Positions 33,317 to 42,623 of a DNA stretch of 49,226 bases are shown here, piece by piece. The notes beneath the pieces are model-generated. The model was not told the origin of the DNA. It searched no databases and saw only the letters and a list, made by a program, of their open reading frames with translations. Each line of letters begins with the position of its first letter. The stretch's first letter is position 1. A program made the position numbers and the translations under genes. The stretch covers positions 9,875 to 59,100 of the forward strand of contig CAJTMB010000020.1 in assembly GCA_910577105.1 (NCBI GenBank), given 5' to 3'. The stretch comes from an uncultured Lachnospiraceae bacterium. Lineage in GTDB: Bacteria > Bacillota > Clostridia > Lachnospirales > Lachnospiraceae.

Positions 33317-35869
33317 ATGGAGCAGTATACGGTAACGGGAATGAGCTGCGCGGCGTGCAGCGCGCGGGTGGAAAAGGCGGTTTCCAAAGTACCGGGCGTC
33401 ACAGCCTGTTCGGTGAACCTGCTGACAAATTCCATGGGAGTGGAAGGGGCAGCGGCGGAGCAGGAAATTGTAAAGGCGGTGGAGGAGGCCGGATACGGCG
33501 CAGCCAGAAAGGGAAAAACAGGAGAAAAGCAGGCGGTGGGAGAAAAAGCAGGGGAAGCACTTTTGGAGGACAGGGAAACGCCTGCCTTGAAAAAGAGGTT
33601 ATATGCTTCCATAGGGTTTTTGCTGGTACTCATGTATTTTTCCATGGGACATATGATGTGGGGCTGGCCTGTCCCTGCGTTTTTTGCAGACAATCATGTG
33701 GCAATGGGGCTGTTGCAGCTATTGCTTACGGTTGTTGTTATGGTTATCAATCAGAAATTTTTTGTAAGCGGCGTAAAAAGCCTTCTGCACGGCGCTCCGA
33801 ACATGGATACACTGGTGGCGCTGGGAGCAGGCGCGGCATTTGTTTACAGCACCTATGCCTTGTTTGCCATGACGGATGCACAGGCAAAAGGGGATATGGC
33901 AGGCGTTATGTCCTATATGCACGAATTTTATTTTGAGTCTGCCGCCATGATTCTGACCCTGATAACCGTGGGAAAAATGCTGGAGGCAAGGTCAAAGGGC
34001 AGGACGACGGATGCCCTGAAAGGCCTTATGAAGCTTGCCCCCCAGACAGCGGTTATCGTAAGGGAAGGCGTGGAAACGGAAGTTCCCATCGAGCAGGTAA
34101 AAAAAGGCGATATTTTTGTTGTCCGCCCGGGTGAAAATATTCCGGTGGACGGCGTGGTCGTGGAAGGAAACAGCGCAGTAAATGAGGCGGCGCTTACCGG
34201 GGAGAGCATTCCCGTGGATAAGGCGGAAGGGGACAGGGTATCCGCCGCAACACAAAACCAGTCCGGCTTTATCAAATGTGAGGCTGTAAGGGTAGGGGAG
34301 GATACGACCCTTTCCCGGATTATCCAGATGGTGAGTGACGCGGCGGCCACAAAGGCGCCCATTGCAAAAGTGGCGGATAAAGTGTCCGGAGTATTTGTCC
34401 CCGCGGTAATCGGCATAGCAATAGTCACCATCCTTGCATGGCTTTTTGTGGGGGAAAGCATCGGGTTTGCCCTGGCAAGGGGAATTTCCGTGCTGGTAAT
34501 CAGCTGCCCCTGTGCTTTGGGTCTTGCCACGCCGGTTGCCATTATGGTAGGCAACGGCTGTGGCGCCAAAAACGGGATTCTGTTCAAGACAGCCGTTTCC
34601 CTAGAGGAAGCCGGAAAAATGCGGATTGTGGCGCTTGACAAGACAGGGACAATTACAAGTGGAAAGCCTGTGGTGACGGATATTCTGCCAACAAAGGACG
34701 TAACAGAAGAAGAACTTTTGTTTCTCGCATACATCCTGGAGAAAAGAAGCGAGCATCCGCTGGCAGGGGCAGTTCTGGAATATGCCGCCAAAAGAGGAGT
34801 GAAAGATGCGGAAGTCACGGAATTTAGGGCCCTGCCGGGGAACGGGCTGACAGCCGGGTATGAAGGAGCGTTGATAAGCGGAGGAAATGCCAATTTTATC
34901 GGCAGTCAGGCAGAGATTTCCAAAGAGATGAGGGAAGAAGCCGAGAGGCTTTCAAAAGAAGGAAAGACGCCGCTGTTTTTTGCAAGGGACAATCTCCTGA
35001 TTGGGATTATTGCGGTTGCCGACGCCATAAAGGAGGATAGCCCCGGAGCTGTCAAGGAATTGCAGGATATGGGCATCCGCGTGGTGATGCTGACGGGTGA
35101 CAATGAGCGGACGGCCCTTGCCATCGGGCAGCAGGCAGGGGTGGATGAAGTGATTGCGGGGGTATTGCCGGACGGTAAAGAAAATGTCATCCGCACTTTG
35201 CAGGAAAAAGGAAAGGTGGCCATGGTGGGGGACGGCATCAATGACGCGCCTGCCCTCACAAGGGCGGATATCGGCATCGCCATTGGCGCCGGAACGGACA
35301 TTGCCATTGACGCGGCGGACGTGGTGCTGATGCAAAGCAGGCTGAGCGACGTGCCGGCGGCAATCAGGCTCAGCCGGGCGACCCTGAAAAACATCCATGA
35401 AAACCTGTTTTGGGCGTTTATTTACAATATTATCGGCATACCGCTTGCCGCCGGTATCTGGATTCCGGTGTTCGGCTGGCAGTTAAATCCCATGTTCGGC
35501 GCAGCGGCAATGAGTCTGTCCAGCTTTTGCGTTGTCACAAATGCACTCAGGCTGAATCTGGTACCCATCCATACGCCGAAAAAAAGCAGGCGTGGAAAAA
35601 GGGAAGTTCCATTTTCACAAATAAGTATAGAAAAAGAAAAGAAAACGGAGGAAATCAAGATGGAAAAAACATTGAAAATCGAAGGAATGATGTGTGGTCA
35701 CTGCGAGGCAAGGGTGAAAAAGTGCTTGGAGGCGCTTCCCGAAGTACAGGAAGCGATGGTCAGTCACGCAGAAGGCAGTGCGGTGGTGAAATTAAACAGC
35801 GGGATATCGGATGAAGCGCTGAAGAACGCGGTGGAGGCCCAGGATTATAAGGTGGTTTCCGTGCAGTAA
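33317..35869 (+). CDS. copA: Copper-exporting P1B-ATPase with metal-binding domains at both ends (850 aa)
   Basis: Pumps Cu(I) out of the cell. The N-terminal HMA domain has Cys11-AA-Cys14. Eight membrane helices include the Cys397-Pro-Cys399 copper site. Phosphorylation Asp441 is in DKTGT, and GDGIND is at 638-643. Residues about 750-781 are a charged linker, and 782-850 are a second HMA domain with Cys793-GH-Cys796 that looks exactly like a free CopZ chaperone. GGAGG at 35647-35651 followed by ATG 35660 sits at the linker end, so CopZ may also be made alone. The joining probably came from loss of the copA stop. Regulated with csoR. Confidence 0.94.
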   Translation: MEQYTVTGMSCAACSARVEKAVSKVPGVTACSVNLLTNSMGVEGAAAEQEIVKAVEEAGYGAARKGKTGEKQAVGEKAGEALLEDRETPALKKRLYASIGFLLVLMYFSMGHMMWGWPVPAFFADNHVAMGLLQLLLTVVVMVINQKFFVSGVKSLLHGAPNMDTLVALGAGAAFVYSTYALFAMTDAQAKGDMAGVMSYMHEFYFESAAMILTLITVGKMLEARSKGRTTDALKGLMKLAPQTAVIVREGVETEVPIEQVKKGDIFVVRPGENIPVDGVVVEGNSAVNEAALTGESIPVDKAEGDRVSAATQNQSGFIKCEAVRVGEDTTLSRIIQMVSDAAATKAPIAKVADKVSGVFVPAVIGIAIVTILAWLFVGESIGFALARGISVLVISCPCALGLATPVAIMVGNGCGAKNGILFKTAVSLEEAGKMRIVALDKTGTITSGKPVVTDILPTKDVTEEELLFLAYILEKRSEHPLAGAVLEYAAKRGVKDAEVTEFRALPGNGLTAGYEGALISGGNANFIGSQAEISKEMREEAERLSKEGKTPLFFARDNLLIGIIAVADAIKEDSPGAVKELQDMGIRVVMLTGDNERTALAIGQQAGVDEVIAGVLPDGKENVIRTLQEKGKVAMVGDGINDAPALTRADIGIAIGAGTDIAIDAADVVLMQSRLSDVPAAIRLSRATLKNIHENLFWAFIYNIIGIPLAAGIWIPVFGWQLNPMFGAAAMSLSSFCVVTNALRLNLVPIHTPKKSRRGKREVPFSQISIEKEKKTEEIKMEKTLKIEGMMCGHCEARVKKCLEALPEVQEAMVSHAEGSAVVKLNSGISDEALKNAVEAQDYKVVSVQ
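35660..35869 (+). other. copZ: Possible internal start for a separate CopZ-like chaperone (69 aa)
   Basis: Within copA and in the same frame, GGAGG (35647-35651) lies 8 nt before ATG 35660, which begins MEKTLKIEGMMCGHCEARVK. The 69-residue product would be a complete HMA copper chaperone. The spacing is ideal, which is unexpected inside a coding region and suggests the relic or active start of a once separate copZ gene. Confidence 0.55.
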
Positions 35870-36001
35870 GCCGTAAATCAAACTGGCATTACCGAATAAA
35901 CAAAAACTGGATATTTTCAAGATGCCATATATAAGATAGTATTCTACCCATAAAGGGATTGCAATTCTTTTCAATCTATATGGGAAAGGAATGGAGAAAA
36001 T

Positions 36002-36877
36002 ATGCAGGAAAACAGATATGAGTTAAATAAGCAGTTGGCGCAGATGTTAAAGGGTGGGGTGATTATGGATGTTACCACACCCGAACAGGCAAAAATTGCG
36101 GAGGCGGCAGGGGCCTGTGCAGTCATGGCGCTGGAACGGATACCGGCGGATATCAGGGCGGCAGGCGGCGTTTCACGGATGAGCGACCCCAAAATGATTC
36201 GGGGAATCCAGAAAGCAGTATCCATCCCTGTTATGGCAAAATGCCGCATCGGTCATTTTGTGGAAGCGCAGATTCTGGAGGCTATAGAAATCGATTATAT
36301 TGATGAAAGCGAAGTGCTTTCCCCGGCGGATGACCTTTACCACATTGACAAGACAGCTTTTAAAGTCCCCTTTGTCTGCGGTGCAAGGGACTTGGGGGAA
36401 GCGCTGCGCCGGATTTCGGAAGGGGCGTCCATGATTCGTACCAAGGGAGAGCCGGGTACGGGGGATGTGGTGCAGGCAGTGCGCCATATGCGCGCCATGA
36501 ATGCCGAAATCCGCCGGATACATAACCTCCGTAAGGATGAACTGTTTGAAGCGGCAAAGCAGCTGCAGGTACCGGTGGAGCTGCTTCGGTATGTCCACGA
36601 AAACGGAAAGCTTCCTGTTGTCAATTTTGCGGCAGGCGGCGTTGCGACACCCGCAGATGCAGCGCTTATGATGCAGCTCGGCGCAGAAGGTGTGTTTGTC
36701 GGTTCAGGCATTTTCAAGTCCGGCAACCCTGAAAAGCGGGCGGCAGCCATTGTAAAAGCCGTTACAAACTATACGGATGCCGGATTGATTGCAGAACTTT
36801 CCGCCGATTTGGGAGAAGCCATGGTGGGTATTAATGAGCAGGAAATTGCGTTGCTCATGGCAGAGCGGGGAAAGTAA
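36002..36877 (+). CDS. pdxS: Pyridoxal 5'-phosphate synthase subunit PdxS (291 aa)
   Basis: Makes PLP from ribose 5-phosphate, glyceraldehyde 3-phosphate and ammonia supplied by PdxT. The catalytic residues Asp23, Lys80 (MAKCRIGH) and Lys148 (RTKGEPGTG) are present, and the full barrel length is kept. GGTIMDV-type start sequence is GGVIMDVTTPEQAKIAE. ATG follows GGAATGGAG, and pdxT begins 3 bp after its stop. Confidence 0.97.
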   Translation: MQENRYELNKQLAQMLKGGVIMDVTTPEQAKIAEAAGACAVMALERIPADIRAAGGVSRMSDPKMIRGIQKAVSIPVMAKCRIGHFVEAQILEAIEIDYIDESEVLSPADDLYHIDKTAFKVPFVCGARDLGEALRRISEGASMIRTKGEPGTGDVVQAVRHMRAMNAEIRRIHNLRKDELFEAAKQLQVPVELLRYVHENGKLPVVNFAAGGVATPADAALMMQLGAEGVFVGSGIFKSGNPEKRAAAIVKAVTNYTDAGLIAELSADLGEAMVGINEQEIALLMAERGK

Positions 36878-36879
36878 CC

Positions 36880-37437
36880 ATGGAAATAGGAGTTTTGGCG
36901 TTACAGGGAGCTTTTGCAGAGCATGAAAAGATGCTTGATAAGTTGTCCGTCAATCACTTTGAAATCCGCTCAAAAAAGGATTTAGACAGGCATTTTGACG
37001 GTCTGATTCTGCCAGGAGGAGAAAGTACAGTTATGAAAAGGCTTCTGCTTGATTTGGAAATGCTTGCGCCAATCCGTGACAGGATAGCGTCGGGGCTTCC
37101 GGTGTTCGGAACCTGTGCCGGATTGATTTTACTGGCAAAAGAAGTGGAGCAGGATGGGCATTGTTTTGCAACCATGGACATCAGCGTAAAGAGAAATGCC
37201 TATGGCAGGCAGCTTGGCAGTTTTAATACCGAAGAAATATGCGGGGATTTGGGCAGGGTGCCCATGACCTTTATACGTGCGCCGTACATCACGGAAGTGT
37301 ACGGTAAGGCAGAAACGCTGGCCATAGTGGACGGCAGGATTGTAGCGGCCAGACAGGGAAAGCAGCTTGTGACGGCTTTTCATCCGGAACTCACGGAAGA
37401 TACCGGGCTGCATCGGTATTTTCTGGACAGTATTTAA
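36880..37437 (+). CDS. pdxT: Pyridoxal 5'-phosphate synthase glutaminase PdxT (185 aa)
   Basis: Class I glutaminase partner of PdxS. Nucleophile Cys79 lies in GTCAGLILLA, with His168 and Glu170 in AFHPEL completing the triad. The GGESTVMKRLL segment is typical. The AGCGGGGAAAGTAACC stretch at the end of pdxS supplies the ribosome site, so the pair is translationally coupled. Confidence 0.97.
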   Translation: MEIGVLALQGAFAEHEKMLDKLSVNHFEIRSKKDLDRHFDGLILPGGESTVMKRLLLDLEMLAPIRDRIASGLPVFGTCAGLILLAKEVEQDGHCFATMDISVKRNAYGRQLGSFNTEEICGDLGRVPMTFIRAPYITEVYGKAETLAIVDGRIVAARQGKQLVTAFHPELTEDTGLHRYFLDSI

Positions 37438-37472
37438 TTTTTGATGTATACTGGGTATATAGGATGTGTGGG

Positions 37473-37510
37473 AACCCAAAATACCGGCATAGACCGATAT
37501 TTTGGGTTTT
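37473..37510 (+). terminator. Terminator after pdxST
   Basis: AACCCAAAATA (37473-37483) pairs with TATTTTGGGTT (37498-37508), with an inner CGG/CCG, then TTTT. Confidence 0.75.
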
Positions 37511-37546
37511 CTGTTATAACAAAAGCACTACAAGAGGAGGTGCGCT

Positions 37547-39274
37547 ATGAAGAAGAGAAAAACGAGAAGAATGAGTGTCCGTGTGAAGGTCCTTTTACCG
37601 GCCAGTCTGTTGATTATTATGCTGTGTGCGGTAATGGGGACATGCTCTTATTTGAGAATAAAGAGCAGCCTTGTGGCGATGGGAGTGGAGGAAGCAGAAA
37701 TGGCGGCTTCGATTGCGGCGAGGAGCATTGACGGAGAACTGCTTTCCGGTCTTTTGCCGGAGGATGAGGGTGGCAGCCGGTATACGGAACTTCTCTTTTC
37801 CATGACCTCTGTCAAAGAGGACTGTGGGATTCGGTATCTGTATACCTTGTATACGGATGGCAGTCAGGTATATTACGGAATCGATACGGACAGTACGGAA
37901 AGCCATGCTGCATTCGGCAAACCGTTTGAAGTGCCCTATGAAGAATTGGAGGGTGTGTTTAACGGGGAAGCGTATGTGCAGGATTTTATAGATTCTACAA
38001 AAGACGGGGATTTGATTTCGGCATACATGCCCATCAAGGACGCCTCCGGGGAAAAAACGGTGGCGGTTGTCGGCTGTGATTATGATGCGTCCGGCGTGGT
38101 GGAGCGCTTACATAACACATGGATGGAAGTGGTGCGGATTGCCGTTATCTGTCTGGTTTTTGCCCTTGTAATCATTAACGTCATAGTGGGGGCAATCATC
38201 AGGAGCATGCGCAAGGTGGACGGCAAAATCTATGAGCTGGCGCACCATGAAGGCGATTTGACACAGAGACTGGATGTCCGTACCGGGGATGAAATGGAAC
38301 TGATTGCAGACAATGTAAATGAGTTGTTGCAGTATATCCGGATAATTATGCTTTCCATATCCGAAAATTCCTCCTGCTTAATGCAATCTTCCCAGACCAT
38401 GGCGGGCAGGCTCTCCAATGCCAAAATGAGTATTTCGGAGATTTCGTCCACAATGGAGGAAATGAGTGCGGCAATGGAGGAATCCAGCGCTTCCCTTGAC
38501 CAAATCAATGAATCCATAAGACGGGCGTTTGATTTGATAGAAGGAATTTACCATGGAGCCGGAACAGGCAGCGAATCCACCGGCAGGATTATGGACAAGG
38601 CGTCAGGAATATACCATATGGCGATGGAAACGCAGCGGGATACGAGGGAGCAGGCATCAAAAATGGCAGCTCTTTTGCAGCAGAAAATACAAAAATCCAA
38701 AGAAGTGGAACAGATTAGAGAGCTTACCACGAACATTATCAGCATCACGGAGGAGACCAATCTGCTGGCCTTAAATGCAAGCATTGAAGCGGCAAGGGCA
38801 GGAGAGGCAGGAAGGGGATTTGCCGTGGTTGCGGATGAAATCGGAAAACTGGCGGTAAGCTCCGCCAATTCCGCCGAAGAAATACAGAACGTGACGGCGA
38901 AGGTGATACAGGCGGTGGACGAACTTGCGGCAGAAGCTGAGGAAATGATAGGGTTTATGAACGGAACCGCCATGAGCGGATATGAAAAGCTGCTGGAAAC
39001 CAGCGCTTCTTATCAGGATGATGTGAAAGACATCAATGCGATGATGCAGCGGTTTGCAACGGAGAGCGAGCAGATTAAAGAAGGCATGGAAAGCATAAAA
39101 GAGTCAGTGGAAGCCATAAAGATAGCGGTGACGGAGAGTACGATGGGTGTCATCAATGTGGCGGAAATGTCGGTAAACCTGACCAATGATGTCGGTGATA
39201 TTGAATCACAGGCAAATGCCAATCTTGGAGTTGCGGAAAAACTAGACAATGAAGTGGGGAAATTTAAGCTTTAG
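37547..39274 (+). CDS. Methyl-accepting chemotaxis protein (575 aa)
   Basis: Membrane receptor for chemotaxis. Helix 1 is at about 14-34; an extracellular sensor of about 155 residues follows (LYTLYTDGSQVYYGIDTD, cache-like); helix 2 is at about 193-217; a HAMP domain is at 218-271. The signalling hairpin tip is at about 402-432 (EETNLLALNASIEAARAGEA). AAGAGGAGG lies before the ATG. No other chemotaxis gene is in the window. The ligand is unknown. Confidence 0.93.
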   Translation: MKKRKTRRMSVRVKVLLPASLLIIMLCAVMGTCSYLRIKSSLVAMGVEEAEMAASIAARSIDGELLSGLLPEDEGGSRYTELLFSMTSVKEDCGIRYLYTLYTDGSQVYYGIDTDSTESHAAFGKPFEVPYEELEGVFNGEAYVQDFIDSTKDGDLISAYMPIKDASGEKTVAVVGCDYDASGVVERLHNTWMEVVRIAVICLVFALVIINVIVGAIIRSMRKVDGKIYELAHHEGDLTQRLDVRTGDEMELIADNVNELLQYIRIIMLSISENSSCLMQSSQTMAGRLSNAKMSISEISSTMEEMSAAMEESSASLDQINESIRRAFDLIEGIYHGAGTGSESTGRIMDKASGIYHMAMETQRDTREQASKMAALLQQKIQKSKEVEQIRELTTNIISITEETNLLALNASIEAARAGEAGRGFAVVADEIGKLAVSSANSAEEIQNVTAKVIQAVDELAAEAEEMIGFMNGTAMSGYEKLLETSASYQDDVKDINAMMQRFATESEQIKEGMESIKESVEAIKIAVTESTMGVINVAEMSVNLTNDVGDIESQANANLGVAEKLDNEVGKFKL

Positions 39275-39306
39275 ACGCCTGCTGCACAATAAGTGAGGGA
39301 AAGAAA

Positions 39307-39708
39307 ATGTGGAAATGTCCTAAATGTAACCGTACATTCAAAAATACAAATCAGGAGCATTTTTGCGGTAAAGCACCAGCTTCAATCGAAGCCTATATAA
39401 GCAGCCAGCCAACAGAGGTGCAGCCGTACCTGCGGCAGATAAAGCATACCATCGAAACGGCCTTGCCGGATGCGGTGGAAAAGATATCGTGGAGTATGCC
39501 TACCTTTTGGAAAAAGCATAATCTGATACAGTTCGCCGCTTTCCAAAAGCACATTGGCGTATACCCCGGCCCGGAGGCGGTGCAGGCGTTTGCAGACAGG
39601 CTGGGCGAATACAAGACCAGCAAAGGAGCCATCCGGTTTCCCTATGAAGAACCGCTGCCTCTGGAACTAATTGCGGATATTGCAAGATGGTGCGGGGACA
39701 ACGGATGA
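39307..39708 (+). CDS. DUF1801/YdhG-like protein with N-terminal zinc finger (133 aa)
   Basis: Residues 1-25 are a short Cys/His finger (WKCPKCNRTF, then HFCGK). Residues 30-130 match the YdhG/DUF1801 fold: YLRQIKHTIETALPDAVEKI, ISWSMPTFWK and IGVYPGPEAV are typical. The family is small and cytosolic with a suggested iron-binding fold similar to frataxin. It follows the chemoreceptor by 32 bp. The function is unknown. Confidence 0.8.
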   Translation: MWKCPKCNRTFKNTNQEHFCGKAPASIEAYISSQPTEVQPYLRQIKHTIETALPDAVEKISWSMPTFWKKHNLIQFAAFQKHIGVYPGPEAVQAFADRLGEYKTSKGAIRFPYEEPLPLELIADIARWCGDNG

Positions 39709-39851
39709 CGCTTTTTATCTCTGCGGTTTTGTTAAGAAAACGTGCACAATTGTAAAACAGGATTGGTGGTATTTTAAGATGTCCGGCGGTATACTGGCCT
39801 TACAAGTTTTGGGTGCGAAACACCCTTACAAAGAAGGAAGAGGTGATTGGA

Positions 39852-40304
39852 ATGAATTTGGGTAACAGTTTATTTCATGCAAGGAAGAAATGCGGTCTTT
39901 CACAGGAGGCAGTTGCGGAAAAGCTGGGTGTCAGCAGGCAGACAATTTCAAAATGGGAAACAGATGAAACGCTGCCGGATATCCGTCAGTCCAAACGGAT
40001 GGCAATGTTATACAATGTATCCCTAGATGAATTGATTACATTTGATGCAGACGTCAAAGAAATCGAGCGTATCATTGAAACAACCAGCGAAGAACTGGAA
40101 GCCAAAATTGACTGGACAAGTGCATGGGGAAAGAAATATCCGATTCTGCTCCGCTATCAGAATGAGGTCAACACAGCAAACTATGCAGCAAGGCTGAGCG
40201 TTATGCTGGATGAACTGAAAGATGAATACGGATATAACGAATTGGACGCCATGCTGGTGCTGAAGGATATTCTGGCCAAGGTCTGGAAAGCGAGAAAAGG
40301 GTAG
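39852..40304 (+). CDS. XRE family regulator (150 aa)
   Basis: Start ATG 39852 follows AGAGGTGA; the longer in-frame reading lacks a site. Residues 5-60 are a helix-turn-helix (LSQEAVAEKLGVSRQTISKW). The C-terminal 80 residues are helical, with LRYQNEVNTANYAARLSVML, and resemble no ligand domain I can name. It may act on the VanZ-like gene downstream or on itself. The 143 bp before it hold no other gene. Confidence 0.85.
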   Translation: MNLGNSLFHARKKCGLSQEAVAEKLGVSRQTISKWETDETLPDIRQSKRMAMLYNVSLDELITFDADVKEIERIIETTSEELEAKIDWTSAWGKKYPILLRYQNEVNTANYAARLSVMLDELKDEYGYNELDAMLVLKDILAKVWKARKG

Positions 40305-40366
40305 CGGAGAAATAGGGTTTGTGATAAAATACAATCGGCAAATCTGGATTTGAAAGAAGGATTACG

Positions 40367-40888
40367 ATGAAATACCTGATAGATTTTATTGCGTTGGTGC
40401 TCTTATATGTGTTTGTTTTTTGGGGCAAGTGGAAAACCAAAGGAAAAGAGGTATTGCTTGTCAATACACTTATGTATATATATCTTTCTTTTGTGCTTTA
40501 TTTTACCCTGATGCCCGTTATAACATCTATCCCGTTTGCTTTGAACCATCCGTATTCGCCTATGAATCTGGTGCCGTTTATAGATGTATTAAAGGGAAGG
40601 GGAGATTTTTTCAGGCAGGTAATGTTGAACATTATCATGACCATCCCGTTTGGTTTTCTGTTTCCGCTTACCCAAAATAAAACAGCTAAATTTGGCAGAA
40701 CGGTTTTATTCTGCTTTTTGATGAGTTTGGGTATTGAACTGTTGCAGCCGCTCATCAACGGCTTCAGGTCTTCGGATATCACGGATATCATAACGAATGT
40801 GACTGGCGGAATAATCGGATATTGTCTTTATGTTATCTTCAAACCGATTACATGCTGGGTTTTAGGACATATAAAATCAAGGAATTAG
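40367..40888 (+). CDS. VanZ-like family membrane protein (173 aa)
   Basis: Five hydrophobic segments with the VanZ-type pattern: LVPFIDVLKG, NIIMTIPFGFLFPL, GIELLQPLINGFRSSDITDI and a final TNVTGGIIGYCLYVI. VanZ gives low-level teicoplanin resistance in enterococci; most chromosomal members have no proven role. AAAGAAGGA precedes the ATG. A terminator follows. Confidence 0.88.
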   Translation: MKYLIDFIALVLLYVFVFWGKWKTKGKEVLLVNTLMYIYLSFVLYFTLMPVITSIPFALNHPYSPMNLVPFIDVLKGRGDFFRQVMLNIIMTIPFGFLFPLTQNKTAKFGRTVLFCFLMSLGIELLQPLINGFRSSDITDIITNVTGGIIGYCLYVIFKPITCWVLGHIKSRN

Positions 40889-40910
40889 GAACCTGATATC
40901 CGATTTATCG

Positions 40911-40942
40911 GGCAGTTATCTGTTACGGGTAACTGCCTGTTT
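40911..40942 (+). terminator. Terminator-like hairpin after the VanZ-like gene
   Basis: GGCAGTTA (40911-40918) pairs with TAACTGCC (40930-40937), followed by TGTTT. The T-run is short. Confidence 0.6.
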
Positions 40943-41089
40943 AAATATTATAACGGATTAAAAAACGTGCGGCAGCAGGTCAATAATGAACTGATGAAAT
41001 TGTATCCTGACGGTGTTCTGGTAAGCGAGACTTTTCAGACCTTGCAGCCGTTAATAAAAGATTTGCCGGGAACCGGAACGAAAAAGTAA
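40940..41089 (+). pseudogene. 3' relic of an unidentified gene
   Basis: Open frame to TAA 41087-41089 without a convincing start (GTG 40967 is in frame but has no ribosome site). It reads as VRQQVNNELMKLYPDGVLVS and then TFQTLQPLIKDLPGTGTKK, which looks like true protein. It is cut at its 5' side by the terminator of the VanZ-like gene. I cannot name the parent. Confidence 0.4.
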
Positions 41090-41113
41090 ACATCTTTATG
41101 CTTGGAGGACACA

Positions 41114-41449
41114 ATGGATATTTTAATCTGCACACATGAAAAAGACGCTTCACTCGTATTTGAAAATGTGAAAGCGTATTTTTCACAGAAGTTTTCGGAC
41201 AGAGTGTTTGCATGGGAGCGTTTAGGCACAATATTGAAAACCTCCCTGCAAGCGGATGAAAAAGAGATAACGGAAGCGTTTGAAAAACTTGTGGAAAGGT
41301 ATCCTGAGTTGGATGTGGAGGCATTCTACTCTTATGATATCAGAGAAGATGATAGAAGCGCACAGTGGTGGGGAACCACCAGAATCTATTCGGAAAGAGA
41401 AAATGGAGAGACGAAAATTGTCAGCGGTTCAAGCACATACTGGAACTGA
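41114..41449 (+). CDS. Hypothetical protein (111 aa), intact relative of a fragment at 45427
   Basis: ATG 41114 follows GGAGG by 5 nt. Begins MDILICTHEKDASLVFENVK and ends with a polar stretch (YSERENGETKIVSGSSTYWN). A mixed alpha/beta protein without catalytic motif; an acidic helix LVERYPELDVEAFYSYDI lies in the middle. The first 34 codons have a clear truncated paralog at 45427-45531. I do not recognise the family. Confidence 0.65.
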   Translation: MDILICTHEKDASLVFENVKAYFSQKFSDRVFAWERLGTILKTSLQADEKEITEAFEKLVERYPELDVEAFYSYDIREDDRSAQWWGTTRIYSERENGETKIVSGSSTYWN

Positions 41450-41693
41450 TTTCCTCTTTCGAATTGAAAATTACGAAGAATGCTTTCATTTGAAAATTGC
41501 TGAGAGTCAGAAAGCCTTCGTTTCATCGACTGTTCATTCGTTGGTGCAGGCATGGGTATATTATGATACCACTTTTTCCGTTGCTATTTATGCGGACAAC
41601 ACAATGGTTGGATTTATTATGCCGGGGTATTATGAGGTCGAGGGATATTATACTTTATGGAAGTTAATGATAGAGCAACGTAAGGTTTACTGA
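41443..41693 (+). pseudogene. GNAT acetyltransferase fragment (N-terminal half)
   Basis: Reads FLFRIENYEECFHLKIAESQ, then WVYYDTTFSVAIYADN and MVGFIMPGYYEVEGYYTLWK, the N-terminal half of spermine/spermidine-type GNAT enzymes. No start codon is present and the gene stops at TGA 41691-41693 before the acetyl-CoA binding motif. It overlaps the end of the preceding gene in another frame. The 270 bp that follow hold no recognisable gene. Confidence 0.75.
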
Positions 41694-41964
41694 CAGCTAT
41701 AGACAGGAAGAAAAAAGTTAGTGCCTGCGGAAAATGAAAGGATTCTGATAAAGTGTAGTTTCGCAGTGTGTTAAAACCATTAACAGAAGGGGATTCTTGC
41801 ACCCTGCCGGAATCATCTTGTATTGCAAACTGTTTCCGTTCGACAAGTTTTCCGAAATCCAACTATACATTATTTATGAGATAGCGTATACTGGAACCGA
41901 TGGTAAATCAGAATTTAAGAGAGAATTAAACAAAACAATTGATTGGTATTTGGAAGGTTATTTT

Positions 41965-42573
41965 ATGAAAAATAAATATTGGATTGGTATTTTGTATGTT
42001 TGTGTATTAATGTCAGCAACAGGATGTAGTATGAATGTAGATGCCAATGTTCAATCAGAGGATAATGTTGAAACAGAGGTTGCTTTATCTGAACATAATC
42101 AGGAAGAATATACAGAAAGCTGTGATTATTATGAGGAATCGATGGTATTGGAAAGAGAAGAATATTCAAATCCAATCGATGCCTATTTTTTGCCCCGTAT
42201 TGAAAACGCTTCGTGTGAGGCTGACCGTAGGGCACTGCAGGATACTTACCGGGGTGTATGGAAAACAGAGTTTGAAAATATAATGGTTTGGATGCAAGAT
42301 AAATGCGTATATCAAGAGGATAAAGATAATCTGCTGCTTTATACAAAAAGCGTTGAATCTCTGATTGAGACGGCTCGCACAGTTTTGGTTACCGATTGGT
42401 TAGACGATTACGAGCTACCGCCCGGTTCAGATAGCAGAAACATGTGGGGAAATGGAACGCGTAGTGCATTAAATCAAAAAGAAGCTGAGATATATAGAGA
42501 TGCGAGCATGAAATTGATAGATGATACTTATATTTTTATGGAACGAGATTATTCATTGGAATATTATGAGTAA
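41965..42573 (+). CDS. Secreted lipoprotein, function unknown (202 aa)
   Basis: ATG 41965 follows GGAAGG by 7 nt; a longer in-frame reading from 41797 would bury the signal peptide. Signal sequence with lipobox LMSATGC gives a lipid-anchored Cys21. An acidic linker follows, then a helical domain (CEADRRALQDTYRGVWKTEF, Cys in MQDKCVYQ) resembling LprI/DUF1311-type lysozyme inhibitor domains, though only weakly. AT-rich and probably acquired. Confidence 0.7.
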   Translation: MKNKYWIGILYVCVLMSATGCSMNVDANVQSEDNVETEVALSEHNQEEYTESCDYYEESMVLEREEYSNPIDAYFLPRIENASCEADRRALQDTYRGVWKTEFENIMVWMQDKCVYQEDKDNLLLYTKSVESLIETARTVLVTDWLDDYELPPGSDSRNMWGNGTRSALNQKEAEIYRDASMKLIDDTYIFMERDYSLEYYE

Positions 42574-42623
42574 ATAATAATTCCGGATTGTTGAACTGAA
42601 AGCCCATCAGAAAACGAAATAAT

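Noticed and set aside
33928..34893. 321-codon reverse frame inside copA
   Set aside because: Shadow of copA; rich in Ser/Ala/Pro with no start signal.
41694..41964. 56-codon extension before the lipoprotein
   Set aside because: It would bury the signal peptide; ATG 41965 has its own ribosome site.
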